Shown: one piece after another, positions 15,919 to 23,002 of the stretch
How positions within the stretch are numbered: the first letter of the stretch is position 1
How the letters are laid out: the number at the start of each line of letters is the position of its first letter
Source of the DNA: Anaerolineales bacterium
Lineage (GTDB): Bacteria > Chloroflexota > Anaerolineae > 4572-78 > J111
Assembly (NCBI GenBank): GCA_012032575.1
Contig: JAAUSP010000034.1
Coordinates: 1 to 24,449 of the forward strand
Reading direction: 5' to 3'
Length of the DNA: 24,449 nucleotides
Position numbers and translations under genes: made by a program
Notes under the pieces: generated by a model
Databases searched by the model: none
What the model saw: only the letters and a program-made list of their open reading frames with translations
Told to the model about the DNA's origin: nothing

Positions 15919-17088
15919 TTAGCCCTGCCTGTTGGCTAATTCTTCAAAGCGCTGCTGCCAATCGCGGGCCATAAAGGTGCGATTTTGAATATCTTCCTCG
16001 ATGATTTGGAGGACGAGATCCATCTGCTTTTGCACGGTTTGGTTCAGTTTGACCATTTCATCCACCCGCTTTTGCAGCAAGTCCATATTTTTTTGCAGGT
16101 CGGTAAAAGTGGGTTTCCATTCCATGCTTTGCTTTTTCCAGCGCTGTTCGTATTCGCCCCGCCACTTTTCCATTTCGCCCTGCTGGCGGTCTTCGGCCAG
16201 GCGCTGCAACTCGGTGGCCTTGTGCTGCTCCCGCTGCAAACGCTCCTGAAAATCTTGCAGCGACTCTAACGCCCGTTTGTTAAGCTGGTAGTGCTCGGCG
16301 TATTTTTCCATCGTGCCTTTGTACTCGTCCATGCGGCGTTCGAGGGCTTCGGCGGTATCGCTCCAGTTTTTGATCAGGCGTTCGCGCTGGGCCATTTGAT
16401 AATCCATGTGCTCACGATGACGGCGGATGTCCTCACGGATTTCATCCAGGGCGACCTGGTACTGACCAAACTGAGGGATTTGCTGCTCGACCAGTTGTAC
16501 TTTGGTCAAACTGGAGTCAATTTTCTTGTGCAGCGTGGGCATTTCCGCCTGTAGTTCGGCCAGGCGGGTGGCATCGGCGCGGCGCTGGTCTTCCAGATAG
16601 GTGGCGGCGCGGGTCCGTTCTTCGAGTTGTTTGCCCAGCGTATTGAGGCGCGTCTCAAAGGTGCTGACTTCTTTATTGAGGCGATCCACTTCGGTGCGGG
16701 CCAGGCTGATAGGTTCATCATAGCGTTGAATCCGATCGAGATCACGGCGCAGTTCATACAGGCTGCGGGCAAAACCGTCGAGCTGGGCCAGCATGGCATT
16801 GTTGACATCCCTGAAATTTTGCTGGCGGCGGGTGTACTGTTCTTCGATAATTTGGAGGATTTCACTCTTCAAATTGAGGAATTGATCGTCAAGTTGAGGG
16901 GTGGCGGCTTGTTTGGCCTGGGATTCAGCCAGTCGGGCTTCCAATAGCTCGATGCGGCGGGCTTGCTGTTGCAACTCGTAGGCCTGGCTCTCGGCGCGCT
17001 GCTGGAGTTGGGCAATTACCTGGGGATCGGGCTGGTAGCGCTGCGTTGAGGCGTCAGACGATGCGGCATTAGTTGGCTCAATGGGCAC
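15919..17088 (-). CDS. Long coiled-coil protein upstream of selB
   Basis: Protein of 389 residues, almost entirely charged, Gln/Glu/Arg/Leu-rich heptad-like sequence from about residue 20 to 375. No signal peptide, membrane helix or enzyme motif is seen. It resembles cytoplasmic structural coiled-coil proteins but no named family was recognised. The start was set at GTG 17088 because AGGAG (17099-17095) is 6 bases upstream; the longer frame would begin at a TTG 45 bases earlier without such a site. The stop lies 3 bp before the selB ATG, so it is the first gene of a two-gene operon. No functional link to selenocysteine insertion is known. Confidence 0.8.
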   Translation of the reverse strand: MPIEPTNAASSDASTQRYQPDPQVIAQLQQRAESQAYELQQQARRIELLEARLAESQAKQAATPQLDDQFLNLKSEILQIIEEQYTRRQQNFRDVNNAMLAQLDGFARSLYELRRDLDRIQRYDEPISLARTEVDRLNKEVSTFETRLNTLGKQLEERTRAATYLEDQRRADATRLAELQAEMPTLHKKIDSSLTKVQLVEQQIPQFGQYQVALDEIREDIRRHREHMDYQMAQRERLIKNWSDTAEALERRMDEYKGTMEKYAEHYQLNKRALESLQDFQERLQREQHKATELQRLAEDRQQGEMEKWRGEYEQRWKKQSMEWKPTFTDLQKNMDLLQKRVDEMVKLNQTVQKQMDLVLQIIEEDIQNRTFMARDWQQRFEELANRQG

Positions 17089-17135
17089 GGTTTTCTCCTG
17101 GTCGGACTTTTGAACAGCCGACGATAACTGCAATT

Positions 17136-17164
17136 ATTGTAACATGACTTAAGGGTGGCGGCAA
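17136..17164 (-). promoter_or_regulatory. Predicted promoter of the coiled-coil/selB operon
   Basis: On the minus strand: -35 TTGCCG (17164-17159), 17-bp spacer, -10 TACAAT (17141-17136). Expected start is near 17129, about 40 bases before the GTG start codon. It is divergent from the exopolysaccharide promoters. Confidence 0.5.
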
Positions 17165-17205
17165 AGATTTTTGAAATAGACAGAATAGTAAAAATTCCGT
17201 GAAGA

Positions 17206-17245
17206 ATTCAAACTAAATTCAAACTTTTTTGTGATATGGTATATT
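17206..17245 (+). promoter_or_regulatory. Exopolysaccharide-locus promoter P1 with direct-repeat box (copy B)
   Basis: ATTCAAACTAAATTCAAAC at 17206-17224, then 10 bases, then TATGGT (17235-17240); a better TATATT hexamer lies at 17240-17245. It is identical over 19 bp to copies A and C. No gene lies between it and P2, so both serve the gene at 17496. Confidence 0.6.
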
Positions 17246-17314
17246 CGAGTTTGATAAGGGCTTAGTTGCACGTTCCCGAAATTTAACAAGATATAGTCGG
17301 ATGGGTGAAAGAGA

Positions 17315-17349
17315 ATTCAAACTAAATTCAAACCTTTTCATGGTATAAT
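17315..17349 (+). promoter_or_regulatory. Exopolysaccharide-locus promoter P2 with direct-repeat box (copy C)
   Basis: ATTCAAACTAAATTCAAAC at 17315-17333, 10-base spacer, perfect -10 TATAAT (17344-17349). The start is expected near 17356, leaving a leader of about 140 bases before ATG 17496. No known riboswitch was recognised in that leader. Confidence 0.75.
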
Positions 17350-17495
17350 AGGTGGGTATCTTCGGTTATATGTCAGTCAGAAATGGAACTTGTCACCCAA
17401 CCCTCATCTTAAATATTTAACTATTTTCTAACAAACTTCCGAGGGATTTCTCAGGGTTATATGTTACTTTGATAATGTTTAGGGGTCGCAAATTT

Positions 17496-18632
17496 ATGGA
17501 ATTAAAAAATTATCTAAATGTGTTGGTCAAAAAATGGTGGATTGTACTGCCTGCGTTTCTCATTACCCTTACCGCGAGTCTGGTAATGGTATATACCCAA
17601 ACGCCGCTCTACAGTACAACAACTACCTACGTGGTCGCACCCAGTTCGGCTTTTGGTGATCTTAAAAGTTTTGCCAATGGTCTGGATATGTTGGGCCGGC
17701 GGGATGAGATTGCCACAACCTTTACCGAGATTGCTATGAGCCGGAGCATTAAACAGCAGGCTATGGACAGCATTTCTCTGGAGTCAGGCCGAAATTATGC
17801 AGTTAGCGGTAAATTGCGGGCCGGTACAAATGTGATCGAATTTACGGTTCAAGGGCCTGATCCTGTTATTACACGTGACTTGGTCAACGCTATTGGAGCG
17901 ACAACAGAAGAATATGTACAAGGTTCTTACGAAGTTTTCGTTCTCCGTCCTTTAGACGAAGCCACAACACCTAGCAGCCCTGTTAGCCCTAATAAAACCT
18001 TAAGTCTTACTCTGGCTGCAATATTGGGGTTGGTCTTAGGGGCGGGATTAGCTTTCCTGTCGGCATACTTTGAAGCGTCGGTTAGCCCGATTACAGAAGT
18101 AAATATTGTTGATAATAAGATTGGGGTGTATAACAAAGATTATTTCTTGCGAAGATTAAGTAATGAAATGGTCCGTGCCAAGCGGAATCGGTATCCATTG
18201 TCGGTAGCTTTGATGCACGTTGTTGATAACCTTGGATTAATGAATGGTGCCAATTCTAATGAGATACGTGCGAAGATTTTGCACCAAATCGGTGTGCTTA
18301 CCAGTCAATACTTGCGGGAAGAAGATATTGTAGCTTACTTGGGAGACGACACTTTTGCTCTCCTGTTGCCAGACATGACGGGTGAAAACGCTAAAGCTGT
18401 TATGGAATATATGCAAACACGCGTTAACATGTTTTCCTTCCAGCCTATCACCCAGAATACCAAGCTCAACCTTAAAAGTATTGTAGGAGTAGCTGCTTAC
18501 AATCATAACGGTACCAGCCGTGATGATTTTGTGGCCCAAGCCAACCGAGCACTTCATCTGGCTGAAGTGAATGAAAATGGTAGTGTTTATCTGATTGCTA
18601 ATAACCACCCTGCGGATTATCCCAATGTTTAG
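17496..18632 (+). CDS. Wzz-like chain-length protein fused to a degenerate GGDEF domain
   Basis: Inner-membrane protein of 378 residues. A Wzz-type N-terminus (LKNYLNVLVKKWW) leads into membrane helix 1 (about 13-33). A periplasmic loop follows, then the Pro-rich motif PSSPVSPNKTLSL and helix 2 (about 170-192), the hallmark of polysaccharide co-polymerases that set chain length. The cytoplasmic C-terminus (about 205-365) aligns with GGDEF domains (VYNKDYFLRRL ... LREEDIVAYLGDDTFALLLPD). The signature is GDDTF (283-287), lacking the second Gly and the Glu, and the upstream metal Asp region is also changed, so cyclic-di-GMP synthesis is unlikely. ATG 17496 starts the family sequence. The stop overlaps the next gene by 8 bases. 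Confidence 0.88.
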   Translation: MELKNYLNVLVKKWWIVLPAFLITLTASLVMVYTQTPLYSTTTTYVVAPSSAFGDLKSFANGLDMLGRRDEIATTFTEIAMSRSIKQQAMDSISLESGRNYAVSGKLRAGTNVIEFTVQGPDPVITRDLVNAIGATTEEYVQGSYEVFVLRPLDEATTPSSPVSPNKTLSLTLAAILGLVLGAGLAFLSAYFEASVSPITEVNIVDNKIGVYNKDYFLRRLSNEMVRAKRNRYPLSVALMHVVDNLGLMNGANSNEIRAKILHQIGVLTSQYLREEDIVAYLGDDTFALLLPDMTGENAKAVMEYMQTRVNMFSFQPITQNTKLNLKSIVGVAAYNHNGTSRDDFVAQANRALHLAEVNENGSVYLIANNHPADYPNV

Positions 18633-21429
18633 AACTACATCAGTATCCCCAAACCGCTTAGGGAGAGTGCTGTTGGTGTTAGTTGGCCCCTTGTTACTCA
18701 TGCTTTTGGGGAGCAGGTTGGCCGCCCAGGCCTCGGCCAACTCACTTGCCCCATTGTTGGAACGGCCTGTTTTAGCCTTGCAAGTTACCGCTACACCCAC
18801 AGCCACTTTACCCAGCGAAGTGGTTACCCCGGAGGCGATTGGGTCAAGTCCAGCCTTCAGCCTCACCTTGGCTGCTCTGGGATATAATCAAACTACATTG
18901 AATAGCCCTGTTGATATTACTGAATACTCCTTTAGATTGCCTGATAACTGGCTAATTGACAAAGACAGCCAACTGGAACTTGATTTGAGTTATACCTACA
19001 ATCAAGCAGAGCCCCAAAACTATCCGGGACAGTTTGGCGATTTAACTATCAAACTTGATGATCAAACTCTGGAAGTTTTTTCCATTGAGGCCCAACAACT
19101 CGATAATTACCGTTTGACCATCCCATTGCCGGCCTCCGCCTTTGCCCCGGATCGTCTGCAACATCTGATCAGTCTGGAGTTTGACGCCGGTTCGCTGTGC
19201 GCGGTACCGCATAAAGCTACTTTGATTATCCATCCGACCTCGACGGTGTGGCTCAATTACACCCAACTTCCGTTGGAGCTTGATTTGAGCCGCTATCCAC
19301 GTCCTTTCTATCAACAAACCTTTACACCTGATACCCTGCGAATTGTTTTACCGGCGCAACCCTCAGCCAGTAATTTGAGCCAAGCCCTGGCCGTTACGGC
19401 TAAATTGGGCGACTTGACCGGCAACGGCCTGGTGATTAGCCCCACCACCGATCTGGAACTTAGCCAACTGCTAACCTCAACTTCTACCTCGCTGGCTGAC
19501 CATTTAATTGTGGTTGGGCAACCCCAGGAAAATCAATTGATCACAATGCTCAATCGTCTGGTTGAGTTGCCAGTGATCCTGCACTCACGGCAATTACCGT
19601 TAACTATTGAGGGACCGATAGAGGTAACTTCTGGCAGCCCTTTAAACTATACCTTTAGCTTCACTAATACTACTGGGCGGGCCGCAAACTTATCTTTATT
19701 CAGTCAACTTCCACCTGCTACCCGTTTGACCGCTTGCACACCCAAATGTGTTGAGAATAAAGCCGACCAAACGATTGTTTGGCCTGATAATCGCCTGGCT
19801 CCTGATAAAAGCTTTAGGGTTTCACTTACTTTGCAGGCCACCGCCGCTCTAACCGGTGTGGTTGAGCAGACGGCGATGGTGGTTGAACAGAAATTGGGTC
19901 CGGTCAATGCCAACACCTTGACTACTCCGATTGTTACGGATTTGCCTCAGACGGAGCGGCAAGCCTCGATGGTTGGATCGGAGGGTTATTTCTTTGTATA
20001 CAATAATCGCGCTGTGGCCAAAGATGATGGAATTGTAATGGAAATTCCTTCCCCCTGGAATGAAAATCGAGCGGTGTTAATCATTACCGGCTTGAGTGAT
20101 GAAGCAGTGACTAAAGCCAGTCAGGCGATGAGTTCGGAAACCGGCTTTCCGGGTATGAGTGGGCCAGTAGCTCTGGTGCGGGAGATTCTTGCCCCGACGG
20201 AAAATATCACGACCAGGGTGACGCAGAGCGAGCTAACCCTGACCGACCTGGGGTATTCAGATCGGGTTATCCGGGGGCAAGCTCAACAGACGATTAATTA
20301 TGACTTTAACCTGCCCTATAATTGGCAACTAACCGAAGCAGCGGCCATTGATCTTTATTTTAACCACTCTCAGTTAATTGATGACCAAAATTCCAGTTTG
20401 ACTGTGTTGCTTAATCGCCAACCGGCTAGTAGTAGCCTTTTAGACGATCAAACGGCAGATAATGGGCATATACACATTGATTTGACAAAGGCCAATGTTC
20501 AACCCGGTTCAAATCGGCTCAGTATCCAGATCAATCTGGCGCGAACCGAACAATGCATTGTTGATGTCGATCAGGGCTGGCTGGTAATTTTGGCTGATTC
20601 TCGTATTTCTCTGACCCACACCGATATCACTGGCTTAAATTTTGATCTGGATTATTTTCCCACTCCATTTTCGGCCGATCCGACTTTAAGCAATTTGCTG
20701 TTTGTTTTACCCGGAGCGCCGGAGGTGACTGAATGGGGTCAAGCTTTACGACTAGCTGCCAGTTTGGGAAGTGCAGTATCGGGAAAGATGTTATCACCGA
20801 TGGCTGCATTGGGTGAGATACCCCCGGCGTCAGAGATGTCCAGGTATCATATCATTGCTTTGGGACGATCATCGCGTAATCCTCTCCTTCAAGAGGTTAA
20901 TGCGACCTTGCCGCAGCCTTTTCTGCCCGGCTCCGACGAAATTGAGCAGCGGCTCGATAACGTGATTTTTCGGTTGCCCCCCGGGCTTAGCCTGGGCTAC
21001 CTGCAACTGATACCCTCGCCCTGGAACCCTGAGCGTGCTTTTCTGGCGGTTACAGGTACCACCGATGAAGGCATGGTTCAAGCCAACGCTACTCTGGCCG
21101 AGAGGCCGTGGGTGGTGAAAGGCAACCTGGTCTTAATTAGAGATAAGAATGTCAGCACCCTGGATACACGGGAATTAACCCAACCGGTGGCCGCTGCTGT
21201 GGTGACAGTGATGTCCGAAGCGGCTCCCGTGGTTACGGTCACCCTGACCGCCACCCCACTTCCAGCAGCGACTCCGACTCCCTCCACTTCCTCTACCCCA
21301 ACAGCAGGATCGGTTTCAACCGGAAGCAGCACACCAGGCTGGCTGTTTCCGCTGGTTGGTGTGAACGGCCTCTTGGTCATCGCTATCTTTGCCTTTGTCT
21401 TTTGGCAAGCCCGATACAAGCGAGTCTAG
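18625..21429 (+). CDS. Giant BcsB-like protein with two tandem BcsB modules
   Basis: Protein of 934 residues: N-terminal membrane signal (about 13-35), a large extracytoplasmic region, Thr/Pro-rich linker (about 870-905) and a C-terminal membrane helix (about 906-930). The BcsB-type pattern (LTLAALGYNQ ... YSFRLPDNW, ending in PSPWNENRAVLIITG) occurs at about 75-500, and again at about 533-850 (LTLTDLGYSD ... YDFNLPYNW, PSPWNPERAFLAVTG). A beta-sandwich insert resembling DUF11 (NYTFSFTNTTGRAANLSL) sits in the first module at about 325-425. BcsB guides cellulose from BcsA through the periplasm, but no BcsA is in the window. ATG 18625 overlaps the preceding gene by 8 bases. Confidence 0.88.
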   Translation: MFRTTSVSPNRLGRVLLVLVGPLLLMLLGSRLAAQASANSLAPLLERPVLALQVTATPTATLPSEVVTPEAIGSSPAFSLTLAALGYNQTTLNSPVDITEYSFRLPDNWLIDKDSQLELDLSYTYNQAEPQNYPGQFGDLTIKLDDQTLEVFSIEAQQLDNYRLTIPLPASAFAPDRLQHLISLEFDAGSLCAVPHKATLIIHPTSTVWLNYTQLPLELDLSRYPRPFYQQTFTPDTLRIVLPAQPSASNLSQALAVTAKLGDLTGNGLVISPTTDLELSQLLTSTSTSLADHLIVVGQPQENQLITMLNRLVELPVILHSRQLPLTIEGPIEVTSGSPLNYTFSFTNTTGRAANLSLFSQLPPATRLTACTPKCVENKADQTIVWPDNRLAPDKSFRVSLTLQATAALTGVVEQTAMVVEQKLGPVNANTLTTPIVTDLPQTERQASMVGSEGYFFVYNNRAVAKDDGIVMEIPSPWNENRAVLIITGLSDEAVTKASQAMSSETGFPGMSGPVALVREILAPTENITTRVTQSELTLTDLGYSDRVIRGQAQQTINYDFNLPYNWQLTEAAAIDLYFNHSQLIDDQNSSLTVLLNRQPASSSLLDDQTADNGHIHIDLTKANVQPGSNRLSIQINLARTEQCIVDVDQGWLVILADSRISLTHTDITGLNFDLDYFPTPFSADPTLSNLLFVLPGAPEVTEWGQALRLAASLGSAVSGKMLSPMAALGEIPPASEMSRYHIIALGRSSRNPLLQEVNATLPQPFLPGSDEIEQRLDNVIFRLPPGLSLGYLQLIPSPWNPERAFLAVTGTTDEGMVQANATLAERPWVVKGNLVLIRDKNVSTLDTRELTQPVAAAVVTVMSEAAPVVTVTLTATPLPAATPTPSTSSTPTAGSVSTGSSTPGWLFPLVGVNGLLVIAIFAFVFWQARYKRV

Positions 21430-21433
21430 GAAT

Positions 21434-22993
21434 ATGTCTAACTTCTCACCCCAAGTAGAGGTGGCTGCCCCCATTGCTCCACCGCCGGTCAAAGTTGATC
21501 AAAATATTACGGCGGCGGCGAAAAGGTGGGGGCATTTTATTGGGCGGGAAGTTTTTTGCTTATGGCAGTCGTTTTGTAATTGGTATCTTGTTGGCCCGTT
21601 TTTTGGCGGCGGAGCAGTATGGACTGTACAATCTCAGTTTCGCTACAGTTGAGATTGCCGCCGGTATGGCCGCCTGTGGGCTTGGCGCGGCGTTAGTGCG
21701 TTACATTCCCGTTTATCGTAACCGTCTGGACGAAAAACGTTTGTGGGGCACGATCCAGATTGGGCTGATCCTTCCAGCTCTGGTGAGTCTCTTCTTGAGT
21801 ATAGCCCTCTATATGCTGGCTACTCCTATTGCCGAGCAATGGTTTGAAGAACCCAAGTTGGCCCCCTTGCTGCAGCTGGTCAGCCCGGCTATTTTGTTTT
21901 TTACCCTGGTGGATATGCTGGCGGCGGCTACACGGGGTTTTAAGGAGATGCGTTATACCGTTATCGCCCAGGATATTATTTTATCAGTGGTCAAACTGCT
22001 CTTGCTTCTTGCTATGGTCATGATTGGGCTAACTGCCGCCCGAGCAGTGACTGCCACCGGCCTGACCGAAATGGTTGTTTGTGGGGTGTTACTTTTCTTC
22101 TTAAATAAACAGTTTCCGTTGCGTCGTCCATTAGCACTGGGCAGCGAGAAATCGGAGAGATTGTCAGATTTTCGTTGCCGATGTACCTGGCCGACATAAT
22201 CATTAAATTTAGCGGTAACATAAAAGCGCTATTACTGGGTACGCTGCATAATGTGGCCAGTGTTGGGGTTTTTTCTGTAGCCAGCCAGATTACGATGATC
22301 TCAGACATGTTTCATAGTTCTATTGTTACGGTGTCACAACCCATCATTGCCGAAATCAGTAGCCGGGGCGACCGAGACCAACTTAAGAACTTTTACCAAA
22401 CCGTGAGCCGCTGGTCATTGACCCTCAATTTTCCTTTGTTTCTGGCCTTACTCTTGTTTCCCGGCCCAATTATCTCGATTTTTGGCGAAAGTTTTACCAC
22501 TGGCATCGTAGTACTCAAGATATTAGCCTGGAATGGGCTGGTCAATACGGGTACGGGTATCTGCGGCGTTTTAATTGATATGAGCGGTAACACCCGTTTG
22601 AAATTGGTTAACACCATTACTTCGGTGACAGTTAGTATCAGCCTGAGTCTGTTGATGATCCCTGCGTGGGGTCTCATTGGGGCTGCGATTGCCTCGTTAA
22701 GTTCAGCGATAATTATCAATTTGCTTCGATTGATAGAAGTTTTTATTCTATTTCGGCTATTGCCTTATAACAGTACTTTCTTAAAACCTCTCATTGCCGG
22801 AGGAATCGCCTTTAGTTTAATGTGGGTTGCCAGTTGGTTCTATCCAGTAGTTGACCTGATACATTTAATTGTTAATATGCCTTTGCTCTTCATTGTCTAT
22901 ATTTGCGTTCTGCTACTGTTAGGACTTTCTGAGGAAGATCGCCTAGTTATGAGTCGTCTGCGCCGTCGCGTAGAGAACATGTTATCAAGGTAA
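21434..22993 (+). CDS. Wzx-like polysaccharide flippase (two frame breaks)
   Basis: Multi-helix membrane protein of the MATE/Wzx (MOP) superfamily that flips lipid-linked oligosaccharides; about 519 residues after correction. The start is MSNFSPQVEVAAPIAPPPVK, 4 bp after the BcsB-like stop. The frame changes near 21521-21532 (one base too many, in AAAA or the G-run) to LLGGKFFAYGSRFVIG and LLARFLAAEQYGLYNL. It changes again near 22140-22150 (one base too few) to EIGEIVRFSLPMYLADI. The two shifts compensate in total length. The middle and C-terminal parts contain about a dozen predicted hydrophobic helices. Conserved sequence on both sides of each break favours sequence error over decay. Confidence 0.85.
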
Positions 22994-23002
22994 AATAAAA
23001 AA

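Noticed and set aside
17206..17333. The two 19-bp repeats near 17.2-17.3 kb as a mini CRISPR or transposon ends
   Set aside because: They are in direct orientation, only two copies, and both have a -10-like hexamer at the same distance, as does the third copy at 12.3 kb; promoter elements explain them better.
17350..17495. Riboswitch (for example cyclic-di-GMP type) in the Wzz-GGDEF leader
   Set aside because: The leader is long enough, but no conserved riboswitch core or convincing paired structure could be recognised by eye.
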